The notes under the pieces were generated by a model. The model saw nothing but the letters and a program-made list of their open reading frames with translations. It did not search any database and was not told the DNA's origin. DNA of 64,000 nucleotides, taken from Phaeosaccion multiseriatum (lineage: Eukaryota > Ochrophyta, other classes). The DNA lies in assembly GCA_965112735.1 (NCBI GenBank), contig OZ218964.1, forward strand, positions 434,001 to 498,000, in the 5' to 3' direction. A program made the translations under genes and the position numbers. Below are positions 1 through 10,235 of this stretch, piece after piece; within the stretch, counting starts at the first letter, position 1; each line of letters opens with the position of its first letter.

Positions 1-142
1 ACCTCCCGAAGGTCACGCCCTCGTGTTCTCGCACGGCGTCGTTGAGCCTGTCCGCGATCGAGAACTCATCCGCAGAGAGCACGAGCATTTTATTGGCGAT
101 GTTGTTGGGCCTGACGAAGTCCTCCTGTCAGCGTCCCGCACG

Positions 143-173
<31 letters not shown>

Positions 174-434
174 GGGGAGGGTCGGTGAGGGGAGGCGAAG
201 AAGTGCGCTTAGAAGCGGAAGGGGGGCGACGCTACTCTGTGCTCTGTGCTCTGTGCTCTGTGCTCTGTGCTCTGTGCTCGACACTCACCGTGATGACCCG
301 GACCTTCTGCTCGAAGAATTGGGGCACGCCCGGCAACACAAACACATTCTCGCACTGGAGAATGGGCCACTCCGCCTTGCCCTTGCCCGGAGACGGGAGA
401 CGCAGCACAGCCCGCTCGGGCAGGAGAGCCATCT

Positions 435-467
<33 letters not shown>

Positions 468-870
468 TGGTGGTACAGCAAGCATCAAGCAGCAGCAGGA
501 CGGGGACACGCGCTTAGGAAAAGAGGACTTTTACAGTTACAGCTGACGGGGAAAAAAACAAGACAGCCACTGACCTTGAGCTGCGCCTCCGTGAGCCCCT
601 TTTGGTCCTGCACCTTGAATGCCGTCACGAGCTTGCCGAGCATCTCCTCACTCTGTGTGATGGGCTGCCCCAGCGCCGCCCCCACGGCCTTGATGGTGAT
701 GTCGTCGTGAGTGGGGCCGATGCCCCCCGAGGTCAGCACGATGTCGTAGGCCTGCGCCTGCTTGCGCACCTCAGCGGTTATGTCCTCGAGGGTGTCACAC
801 ACCACAGTTACTCTCTGAGAGGGGAGGGGAGAGGGGCACCATGAGGGAGCATTGCCACAAATTGGAGGGC

Positions 871-904
<34 letters not shown>

Positions 905-3362
905 GGAGGAGGAGGAGGAGGAGGGGACGGGAGATGGGGGAACTCAGGGCAGCACGGGGGACGCTGGAGGGGGCGCTGGTAGTCTCTTGGTGCGGTAGGC
1001 GGGAAGGGGGCGGGCATAAAGGGGAGCGGTGGAGGCTTTTGGCTGGTCCCGGCACGAATAGCAAGAGAAATTCACAACCACGCGGATAACAAAGACATGA
1101 CCGATACCCGATACACCTGATAGTGTATGGTCCTACATGCACCTACCTGTATGGGGATGCCTCGCTTCCAGAAGGCCTCCGCCGCGAATTTGGTGTTTGA
1201 GTCGACGCACTTTCCCTTGAGAATCTCGTCCCCGACTATCACCAGCCCCACAGACTTGCAGCTCAACCGCCCGGGCCCTCCTGCGCATACAGACCCCAAG
1301 TTATCGCCGCAAGCAAGCGTCAAGGGACTCCACAAGAACGGATGAATGACGAGCTATCGTACTTGAGCAGAGGCAATACAGCAGCCTCCATGACTCTCCG
1401 TCCTGCCCTGCACGCCCCCAAGACCCACCTTCCCGCTTCTCCTCCTCCTCCTCCTCCTCTTGAGCAGGAGCCACAGCTTCAGCCTCGTCGTTCTTCTCGC
1501 CCTTCTTGAGCCGCCCAGCTCGCTCCAAGTCCCAATCCACAAGCATATGGGCTGGGTAGTATCCAGACCCGCCCGGCCGCTTGAGAGCTGCCGCAAATGA
1601 AGCGTGCCATAAGCACAAGCGAGTAGTACGTCCAATCCAAATAGGGGAGTGTGAACGAGGTGATGGAAGGCAGGGGAAGGCTGGTTTGGTCACGGGCCCC
1701 TTCTGTCACTCACTCCACTTACCTGGATTGGGTTGGGTGTCCTCCACAGAGCCCAGCGACGTGTAACCCTCGTCGTACAGCGAAGGGTACGGGAGCTTGA
1801 ACTTTCTCAGAAAGGTCCAAATCTGTCCGTAGTCCCAGTCGATGATGGGGTTGACGCGCATGAAAGGCGGCATCCAGTCGCTGCTCGGCGTAAAGGGCCC
1901 CTGCGTGCCGCAGTTGGGGTCCCCCTTCCTCGTCCCCAGGGTGAAGGCGAAGGTCCCGCCGCCCAGGTCGGACATGCATTGGGTCAGGCCCTGATTGGGG
2001 GTGATTGGGAGGGGGGACGTGCGTGTGTGTGCGGGCGTGCATGTGCGTGCGAGTGTGCGTGCGAAGTAGTATAGTACTCAGTAGTGCTCAACAATGCAGG
2101 CCTTGCGGAGCAAAGGAGGGTGGGCGGTGTTCACCGACCACTGACACGGACCTTGACAAATCCTGTGTCGTAGGTGAGGACGTCGAGGTCGTAGTCCGTC
2201 TTGGAAGCTTTCACCAAAGCCTTTATCTCCGGGAAGTCCTGAGTAGAGGAGAGTGAAAGGGGAGGGCGGATCAGAGACAAGAGAATACAACGCTCCACGC
2301 CGAGAGCGCACGTACAAGGGGAAAAGAAGCAAGCAAACAACGCGAACAAACCAAAAGCGTATCACTCACACCCACCTTGGGGTTCTCGAAGTAGATGACC
2401 CTGGCCCTGTGCATCCTACCCCTGTCCAGGCTGTACTTGGCGACGGCTGCCCGCTGTAGATGCATAATCACCACGGCGTCCTTTCCCCCATTGTAAGACC
2501 CCACAAGCTTCTCGGGCCCGTACAGCCGCAGCGCGTCCGCCAGCCTCTGGAGCGCCTCTGCCACGCGCAGCGCCAGTTCTGCTGAGCCCTCCGAGAGGCA
2601 GCCTATCCCATCCTTCTCTCCCTCCTCCCCTCCCCGCACCCCTTGGACGGCGTCTTGTCCGCAGCCGGACGCGATGAAGTCCTGAAAAGTGTAGTACAAG
2701 GCGAGGCTTTGCGAGAAGGCTTCTTCGTCGACGCCGTCTGGGTTGTCCAGCTCGGCCACCACCCGCATCAGCTCCGGGGTGACATCGCCCGGTGCAGCAC
2801 TTCCCACTGTGCTGCTGCATCTGGGGCCGCTATGTCCCAGTCTACGGGAGTTTGCTTTCTGCTCCTCACCCGCCACGAGGAGATTCCGTGCTTGCGGGTG
2901 GAGCGAGAGAGAGGATAGGGTCGGGTCGGCCCCTACACACCGTCGAAGACGCATGACCGACGAGTGGGGTCGCACGAGAGAGAGAGAGAGAGATAAGGAT
3001 TGGGAACCGCGTGTAGATTACAGAGCAACGTGGTGAAGGACAGGTAGGCCTTCGTGCACCTCATTCCTTTACCGTAAAATGGGGGGGAGACCTTCTTCCT
3101 ACCGAGCACGCCTGCTGCTCTATCACTCACCCGGCAGTAGCCAACAGCGGCTACTGTCCGCCCTCCTTCTCTTCTTCCTGGCTCCTGCCAGCGCAGCCCC
3201 CTCTCCATCCCACGCACCACCGCGCCCTCGCAGCCCTACTGCTGCTCCTTGAATGGCGTGAGCTGTGCTGGCGGTGCGGGGCACAAAAGCCTCTACACCC
3301 TGACCCTGCAACGAGAGGAGAAGCGTCAAAGTCAGGCCTGTCGCACGCGGCCAAGCAGCCAT
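1..3362 (-). CDS. FAD synthase: PAPS-reductase-like domain fused to molybdopterin-binding-like domain, plastid-type presequence; C-terminus outside window
   Basis: Transfers AMP from ATP to FMN to make FAD (family knowledge). Exons on the minus strand: 3362-3131, 2932-2376, 2238-2152, 1990-1723, 1587-1429, 1280-1147, 814-575, 432-289, 124-<1. Phases agree throughout, giving at least 648 residues. Residues 1-25 form a hydrophobic signal peptide ending VEA|FVP, followed by a transit-like stretch. The ATP-binding NGGKDA motif lies near residue 225. GTRKGDP, FMRVNPIIDWDY and DEGYTSLGS are the FAD-synthase signature of the PAPS-reductase family. From about residue 446 the molybdopterin-binding-like domain follows (VGDEILKGK, TSGGIGPTHDD, LPGVPQFFEQK). 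This order is the reverse of animal FLAD1 and, as I recall, matches plant homologues. The donor after exon 3 is weak (GTCCGT), and an in-frame alternative lies 6 nt downstream. Plastid targeting is inferred from the presequence only. Confidence 0.88.
236..281 (+). repeat. (CTCTGTG)n heptamer array, intron 8 of the FAD synthase gene
   Basis: Six units immediately downstream (transcript sense) of the donor at 287-288. Confidence 0.88.
437..476 (+). repeat. (CAG)n triplet run at a 3' splice site of the FAD synthase gene
   Basis: On the transcript strand it is (CTG)n followed by TTAG and exon 8, so the triplet run occupies the position of the pyrimidine tract. Confidence 0.85.
871..929 (+). repeat. 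(AGC)n and (AGG)n triplet runs, intron 6 of the FAD synthase gene
   Basis: AGC repeats at 871-903 followed by AGG repeats, inside intron 815-1146. Confidence 0.85.
3219..3362 (-). other. Presequence exon of the FAD synthase gene (copy A of a duplicated segment)
   Basis: The first exon encodes MAAWPRATGLTLTLLLS, then QGQGVEAFVP and a TASTAHAIQG stretch. The DNA is closely similar to 4990-5135 in the neighbouring gene. Shared features include the QGQGVEAFVP core and the AHAIQGA end. Similarity fades outside this segment, as expected for a copied targeting exon. Confidence 0.8.
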
Positions 3363-3710
3363 GGTGGAGACCTTGTGAGGTGCAAAATGGTAAATGAAAA
3401 ATGAAATATGATTGACCCACATGATCCACACATGTTGGTGGCATTTCAAGCCAACTGTGAGTTTTTGACCTCACACACACACACACCACACACACACACA
3501 CACATTCACACTTTCAAGTGATTCCTAAGTCAATTTCAACACCTTTTTGCTTTGAAAGACGGTCCTTAGTGACGGCGAAGGAGCCAACATTGTACCCCGA
3601 GGGTAGGTGGAATGTAATTGGGGCATACATGTCGCGGAAAGGGGGTTTTGCCCACGAAAGAGAGCCCTGAAAATCGAAGATGACGTCGTAAGATTACATA
3701 ATAAATACAG
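3363..3710. promoter_or_regulatory. Intergenic: 3' region of the IF2N gene and upstream region of the FAD synthase gene (minus strand)
   Basis: 348 bp without a supportable gene. It holds an AT-rich patch at 3385-3420 next to the FAD synthase start and a (CA)n tract at about 3472-3503. Just after the stop codon of the upstream gene there is an AT-rich stretch (3685-3710; TATTTATTATGTAA on the minus strand) that could carry its polyadenylation signal. No core promoter element is assigned with confidence. Confidence 0.4.
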
Positions 3711-5135
3711 CTATGGCGCCTCCGCAGCAGCCTCTTCCCCCTTGGCCTCCCTCACGACCTCCTTATCGAACGCCCACGCCACCTCGGCGGCAACGTCGGC
3801 GTCGATGCTCTGCGGGGCCGCGACCATGATCTTCTTGTTGACCATCAGGTACTTTATCACCTCCCCCACCTGGGCATATGGGCAACAAACAGCATGCACG
3901 AAGGGGAAAACACATTAGTGTGTGTGAGAGAGCGAGGGAGCGGGCGGGGAGGGAGAGAGGGAGAGAGAGAGGGAGTGAGCGAGTGAAAGTGAGCGAGGGA
4001 GTGGGGGAGTGGGTATGTGAGAGAAACACGGAGTGAGAGCGTGGGTGAGCGAGAGGCAGAGGGAGTGGGGGTGAGGGAGAGACAGAGAGACATATCAAGA
4101 GGACACATGTACTAAGGGAGGAGGAGGAGGAGGAGGAGGAGGAGGAAGAAGAGGAGGAAGAGGAAGGGGGAGAGGAGAAGGAAGTGGAGCAGGACGAGGA
4201 GGGGGTATATAGGGGAGGAGACGGAGAGGGAAGAGAGGAAGAACGACGACGACGACGACGACAACAACGACGACGACGAGGAGGAGGAGGAGATGATGTA
4301 CACATCCAGCTTCCTTTTCAGCGAGACACAATAGCAAGCCCTGTGCTTGGTGCAGCACCTTCGCGCTGCCCGCGCGCACCCCAGCAAACTCGACCCACAG
4401 ACGGAGACGGCATCTCCTCCTCCTCACCTTGATGTCCATCATGGTGGCGAGCTCAAACACGGTGACAGTTGGCTCGAGCAGAGACACAGGCTTCGCGGGG
4501 GGGGGCGGTTCCACCTTCTTTGGAGGGGGGGGGGGGCGTTTTTGGCCCCCTCGAGGCTTTTTCTTCCGCCGTTTTGGCCTGTGGGGGGAGGGGTGCCCGG
4601 GGGACGTGTGCGTGCGTATGAGTGCGTGCGTGCGTGCGTGTCAGTTAGTTTGATGGATAGACTGAGTGCGGTTTGAATGAAGTGCGCGTGTTGTTCGTGT
4701 GACCTCCCTCCAGCCCCTCCTCCCCCCCTCCTCCCTCTCCTCGTCCTCCTCGCACCCCTCCTCCTCCTGCCCCCTTCGTCTCCTCCACCACCTGACCCAC
4801 CCGGTTTTCTTGGCGGGCGGGGGTGTGGCATAGCCTGCGTCATTGTCGCTGAACACGTCTGAGGGTGTGTTGTCTGTTTCGGGGGGGTTGTAGGCATTTT
4901 TGGTGGCGAGGAGAGTCCGTGCTTCCCGGTGAAGCGGGAGGGAGCACGGCGCCGTGCTACTGCCGAGCGGTCGTCGCCCCATTGGCTCGGCGCCTTGCAG
5001 CCCTGCCGCTGAGACTGCTCCTTGAATGGCGTGGGCTGCGCTGGCGTGGCAGGGCACAAAGGCCTCTACGCCCTGGCCCTGCCGCCAAAGGAGCAGAGCC
5101 AAAGTCAAGCCTACTGCTCGAGGCCCCGCAGTCAT
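3711..5135 (-). CDS. Small plastid-type preprotein with a C-terminal IF2 N-terminal (IF2N) domain
   Basis: Three exons on the minus strand: 5135-4801, 4578-4428, 3869-3711. Phases agree and give 214 residues plus stop. The start was chosen because it aligns with the presequence of the adjacent FAD synthase (MTAGPRAVGLTLALLL...VEAFVP). The middle is basic and proline-rich (PKRRKKKPRGG, then PPPPP). The last 65 residues read VTVFELATMMDIKVGEVIKY, then LMVNKKIMVA, SIDADVAAEVA. This is the pattern of the IF2N helical domain found in plastid and bacterial initiation factor 2, with its usual QSIDADTA-like segment. No GTPase (GHVDHGK-type) domain follows; the stop codon comes 16 residues after the AFDKEV segment. 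A role in plastid translation is inference. A remnant of a full-length IF2 gene is possible, but splice sites and frame look intact. Confidence 0.75.
4112..4290 (+). repeat. Purine-rich GGA/GAC triplet tract in the second intron of the IF2N gene
   Basis: (GGA)n, GAG-rich and (GAC)n runs inside intron 3870-4427. On the transcript strand this is a long pyrimidine tract upstream of the acceptor at 3870. It creates spurious poly-Ser and poly-Leu reading frames. Confidence 0.75.
4990..5135 (-). other. Presequence exon of the IF2N gene (copy B of a duplicated segment)
   Basis: Encodes MTAGPRAVGLTLALLL, QGQGVEAFVP and a HASAAHAIQGA stretch. It is the counterpart of 3219-3362, sharing long blocks of sequence such as the CTCCTTGAATGGCGTG block on the plus strand. 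The direction of copying cannot be told from the sequence. Confidence 0.8.
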
Positions 5136-5545
5136 CCTCGTCTTGCTCACTCCACTCTCTCCTTTTTTTTTCTTTTTTTTTTCTTGATTTCTTGGTCCAC
5201 ACCTATCCCACCCTTCACGCGTTGGTCGTCCAATATTTGCCAGCCGGTTGTTTATTCCCCGCCTCCTCCATACGCCTCCATCATAATTCCTCCTGCTCGA
5301 AGCAAGATCGTACGTGACCGGGTGATATGTCAACAAAGTTTACGTTCGCTACCACCTCCTTTCTTCCCCTCTCACCATAATAATCCCGTGCCCCTTGCAA
5401 GCTGCTCACGGTAAACTCACTTCAGACCTTCCGCGTTACTCAGGGAGTTAGGAGGATAGGGGGCTCCTTGCTCCTCCCTCCCCCCCCCCCCACTGCTGCT
5501 GCGCCCTATTAAGACCCGAGGTCTTTTCGAGAGACAACGTCCGCA
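5136..5545. promoter_or_regulatory. Divergent intergenic region between the IF2N gene and the membrane-protein gene
   Basis: 410 bp between two start codons on opposite strands, so it should contain both promoters. A T-rich run lies at 5160-5188. No TATA box or operator can be assigned with confidence. Confidence 0.45.
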
Positions 5546-8500
5546 ATGAAGTGCAAGACGATAATGTTCAGGATTGTGCAGGCGACCAGGGCGGTGCTCA
5601 ATGTGTGGGACACATTCACTGACCTTGCGGTGAAGGTCCTGTTCCTCGTGGTGAGTGTCGGCAAAGTACGGGTTTTCACCCGACGGCGCTATGGATCCTG
5701 GGTCCCTGCAGCTCCGCCGGTTCCGTGGCGACAGCGGCGTAGTGGATGTCTGTGGTGTCGGCCGCCATGTAGATGGCGGTGTATCGTCGGTCAAGGCGGT
5801 TTCATCTCTGTCTCTGGCGTGCTTGCCTCACACTGACTCCATCCCCCTTCGCAACGCGTTCATTCTTTCTCCGCCGCTAAACCCAACCTAACTTCCCTAA
5901 TTTCCGTCACATCTAAAAATTGCCGTCCGTCCATGCAGGTGGCAATTTCGATGAGGAGGCTGACGGAGGAGTACCATAACTACAGGTAGGGTGGAGGCGC
6001 AGTTTCTTCCCGCCCCCCTTCTTCTCCTTTCTTCTTCCTGCAATCTCACAACTCAACTCCATTCCCCCCCATCACGCCAGTGGGTGCGAGGCATGTTGCC
6101 TGTGCCCCCTTGCTGGCTTTGGGCTGGATGCCTGCACCGGGAAGGAGACTCTGGAGGGAGAGTGCAGCCGCTGGGTGGACTGCGAAGGGCTCATCAACTT
6201 TGACAGGGCCCGGCCTCAGATTGTGGGCACCATCTACAATCCGCTGGACACGACCGAGGAGAGCTGCGACCTCAACAAAGTGGCCTCTACGGTGTTCCTC
6301 GATGAGGGCGCGTCCGACGAGCTCATCAGGGAGTGCAAGGACGGCACTTTCCTCACCTACGGGCTCATAGCAGGTAAGAGACGGAAAGAGGGGAGGAAGA
6401 CGGGGGGGGGAACCAGGGTTGCCTCCTTCTCTTTTGGGGATGTAGTTCGCGACATGGCTCACGCACACACTCTTCCTTCACTTGTTCTCTGAGCAGGCGC
6501 CACTGCTATTCTGCTGGCCTCCATCGTTCTGCCGGTGGTGAGGCACATGCTGCACAAGAAGGAAAAGAAACACCCCGACTACGTAAGTGATTGGCTGTCC
6601 TCTCCTCTCTACGCCTCGACTTGCCGCGTTGACATTGCTGACGTTCTCACTCGGCCCATATGCCTTTGTCCCCTACCCTGCACCCCCCCCTCTCCTCAGT
6701 CCGAAAGGTGGTACACGCAGGCCACGGCAGTCAACATCTTCAGCGGAGCCTGGTGGCTCATGACACTGCTTTACATCACCATCTCCAAGGTAAGGAGACA
6801 GAAAGTGGGACAGGGGAGGCTTTCCTGGGGCTGTCGGTCTGGCCTTGGGGGTGAAGTAGCTCTTTTCGTCTGACCTTGTCTTCCCTCCCTTCCTTCCTTC
6901 GTTCCTCCCTTCCCTCCCTCGCTCCCTCGCTTCCTTCCTTCCTTCCTTCCTTCCTTCCTTCCTTCCTTCCTTCCTTCTTTCCTCCCCTCCCTCCCTCCGT
7001 TCGTTCGTTCGTTCCTTCCGCCTCTGCTGTCCAGATGATGCTGGAGTCCATCCGCACGACGGACGAGGGCAATGAAGACTCTGTGTGCCCCGCCTTTGGA
7101 GACACGGAGTTCACCCTCATGACTGCGCTGTGGGTGTTGGTGGTGCTCTTTGTCTTCTGCGGGGGGGGCTGCTGCTACTCGATGATGCTAAGGCTGGGAA
7201 AGCCTTACAGCGACAGCTATAGCGAGAGCAGCACCAGGAGCTTTGGCAGGGGAAGCAGCAGCAGGGGCAGCAGCAGGGGCTGTATGTCCTTGGGCAAGGG
7301 GCTCCTCTTCTTGCTCTTCGCCATCGCCGGCGTGGTCATGTTCTTTGCCATCCTTGCCGTCAACGCTGCCCTCTTCTTCGTGCTGAGCAACGACATCGAT
7401 ATCTCCTGGATTACACTCGATGTGCAGCGCATCGGCAAGCTGCTCGTTAGCCTCAACGTGGCCCTGCTGCTTAATCAGCTCACGGCCAAGCTGCCCAAGA
7501 TCATTCTCGGCGTCTATGTGGTGGCTGTGACGTACCTGCCCATCTGCAAAGACGAACCCGCCGGGCAGGCGGAGGGGTCCGCGCTCTCTTCCCCTCGCCA
7601 ATCCCTCTCTGCCAAGAGGGGAGGAGGGGGAGGAGGAGGAGGAGGAGGAGGAGGAGGAGGAGGCAGCTCGGTGGGGCTTATCAAGAAGAGTCCCGAGAGG
7701 GGCTCAAGCAGGCCAATGTCTCCCGTCACAGCCCCGCCCCAGATGGAGGCGGCGGGTGGCAGCAAGGCCAGGCCCCAGTCCTTGAGAGCCTCAGCTCCCG
7801 CGCCCTTGGGCATGGGCGGGCGGGGGCCCGCTCCAGCGGCGGTTGCTGCTGTCGCGGCTGCTGCTCTTGCAAAACCATCTGCTGCCCCGCTTCGCACAGC
7901 GGAAGTGCCGAGCCGCAGAGCCCCTGCTGGACCTGCCGCTGTTGCCGCTGTCGTTGCTGCCCCCCAACCCCAAGGTACGGCAAGATACTCTTTGGCTCCT
8001 GCAGGCTCCTCCAGGCTCTTCCAGATTCTCTTCTGCGAGAGGCCCTGGGGGCAGGCCTGCCTGGAGGCACCGGCACGGTGTATGTGGACACTGTCCTTTG
8101 TCCTTTGTCCTGGGTCTTGCGTTGGAACACATTGTTCACTCTCTCTACTCTTTCCCTGTTTTCGCGCCCCCCTTCCTGCAACCCCTCCTCGACAGGCGAG
8201 AGGCAGCACAAGAAGAAGTCCACTGCCAACCCCGTGCATAGGCAGCCCCCGCCGGCACGAGACGCCCGACAACGTGCCGCCCCTTCCCCTGTCGTGACCC
8301 CGTCGCACCAGCGTGGGCCCGGTGTATCACCCTCTGCCACACCAGATAGAGAAGGAAGGGAAAAAAAGGCGATGCTGAGGCCACAACCTTTCGCTGTCGA
8401 CGCCCCCAGGAGGAGAGGAGACGGAGAAGGGAAGAAGGTCTCACCAGTCCTTCCTAAGGCGGCATCACGCGAGATGGATATTCTCCCCCCTCCTGCTCCT

Positions 8501-9685
8501 GCGCCCGCCGGCCCTCCCGTTACTGAGTCTGCCGCTGTGAGGAAACGAAATAGTAGAGCCACCAGAGACTTGCAGCAACGGCAGAAGGAGCAACGGCAGA
8601 AGGAGCGGCAGGAGGAGGACGGGGTGGCCAGAATCGCGGCGCGAAGGGCAGCGCAGCAAGCTGTGTCCGCCGCGCCCGCCACAGGCCGTTCCACTCCGGC
8701 GGGGGGTGGAACTCCAGCAAGGAGGAGGCGAAGCATCGCTTCAGAGCAGAAGCAGCAGCAAGAGAAGGAGGAGGAAGGGCGCCAATTGACCGAAGCGCCA
8801 GCAGCATCAGGAGCAGCACCCGCAGTAGCAGCACCAGTACCGGCCGCGCCAGTCACGCCACCTCCACGAGCGACAGCAGGAGCAGCGCCATCATCACCTA
8901 TGATGGATGGAGGGGCGGTGGATGAAGACGTCGTGTCCGTTGCCAGCAGGGGGCGCAAGCTCATGTCCCCGGGCTCCTCGGTACCGTCTCTGTACGGGCG
9001 GGGCGAGTTCCCCTCTGTGTCTGGGGTGGGTGAGTACCAATCGAGCGTGTACAGCTTTGGCATGGAGGAGTCAAACTTTGGGGACGACGGCAGCTCAAGG
9101 TGGGGGACAGCGACCTCGGCCATGTTTGTACTCGGACCGGCGGACCTGGACCGAAAGGCGCAGCTCGATGCTCACTACGCCAACAATGGGGCCGACCACA
9201 AGGAGGACGAGTCGGTGGACGACTTGGATTTGGACGACGAGGATGAGGAGTTTGAGACCGCAGCTGCGCGCAACCGAGGCCGCAGCGGGTCTGGTGGAAG
9301 GGCGGACGAGACGTTAGGGGGGCGGCGAAAGAAGGGAGGTGGGCTGTCAGCGGCGGCGGTGGCAGCGGCAGCGGCGAGGGATGAAAGAGCAGCGGCGAGA
9401 GACGAGAAAGAGCAGCGAGCGGCAGCCCTGGCCAGAGTGGGCCTGACGCCCCAGAAGGTGGTGAAGCCGCAGCCAGGCGAGCGTGCGGACCCCTCGGGCA
9501 CCTCATTGCCCACCGCGCACCCTCCTGCCTACCACGATGTCATGGCCTCCGCGAAGGACTTGGTCAAGGATACCAAGGAGAGGGGCTTGGTCAAGGAGAG
9601 AAAGGACAAGCCTCGTGCCGCCACCGCGGGCAGGGGCACACCTGCCACCGGCCACAGGGATTCGTCGCCTTTCCGGAGAAGATGA
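5546..9685 (+). CDS. Unrecognised multipass membrane protein with cysteine-rich loop and long disordered tail
   Basis: Exons 5546-5650, 5939-5985, 6081-6373, 6497-6582, 6700-6789, 7035-7974, 8196-9685 join in phase to 1016 residues. I do not recognise the family. About six hydrophobic segments are visible: near residues 20-38, within FLTYGLIAGATAILLASIVL (about 140-163), SGAWWLMTLLYITI (about 190-205), LMTALWVLVVLFVFC (about 232-250), LLFLLFAIAGVVMFFAILAV (about 285-315) and ALLLNQLTAK...GVYVVAVTYL (about 335-370). A Cys-rich segment (CEACCLCPLAGFGLDAC) lies between the first and second and may be lumenal or extracellular. From about residue 375 to the end the protein is Ser/Pro/Ala/Gly/Gln-rich with a poly-Gly run at 7620-7662 and acidic stretches (DDLDLDDEDEEFE), so it is probably disordered and cytosolic. 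The start is the first Met in the frame. Function unknown. Confidence 0.78.
6886..7016 (+). repeat. (CCTT)n tract in intron 5 of the membrane-protein gene
   Basis: CTTC tetranucleotide repeats fill most of intron 6790-7034 and end 18 nt before the acceptor AG at 7033-7034. They act as an extended pyrimidine tract. Confidence 0.8.
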
Positions 9686-10235
9686 GGGAGGGAGGTGCTA
9701 AACTTAGGGCGAGCTTTGCGTCTACATAATGAGTCTTGAGTTTTGCTTGCATGTTTAAGGAGGGGGGATTTAACTTAACGTGAGTATTATGTTCAATCGA
9801 ATCCATTCTTCCTCGTGTCAGGAGCTGTAGCTGTTGATGGGTGGGGTGAAGGCGGGACAAGCAGCAAGCGACAAGGAGCAAGAAGACGGACTGGGGGGGG
9901 GGGCTTGCTCCTCGTCTACGAGAGGCGGGGACGAGAGGCGGAGGAGCTGTGTCTGCGTGTCTTGAACTAAGCGCAAGAAAAGGAAGAGAAGGCGTTTACA
10001 CACTTACACAAAGAGAGGATGCACACGTACGTACAAGCAGAGTATACACAGCCCGGATCGGATCGCCACTTCATTCCCGTTACATGCTTTTTCCTGACCT
10101 CTCATCCGTTCCGTCATCTGTGACCTTGATCAGTTGCTGACTGACTGTGTTCCTCCTTCACAGCAGCGGCTGCGGCTCAAGGGAGTTTGAGTTTCAGACT
10201 CATCTGAAGTGAACTGTAGCTGACATCTCACTTAC
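9686..10235. other. Convergent intergenic region with the 3' ends of two genes
   Basis: 550 bp between the stop of the membrane-protein gene and the stop of the minus-strand EML gene. It contains a G-run at 9892-9903 and moderately AT-richer sequence at 9715-9810. No gene or RNA is seen. It presumably holds both 3' untranslated regions and polyadenylation sites. Confidence 0.6.

Noticed and set aside
3711-5135. IF2N gene as a pseudogene fragment of full-length IF2
   Set aside because: Start, three exons, splice phases and the conserved core are intact and no stop or frameshift is seen; a remnant that is still expressed cannot be fully excluded.
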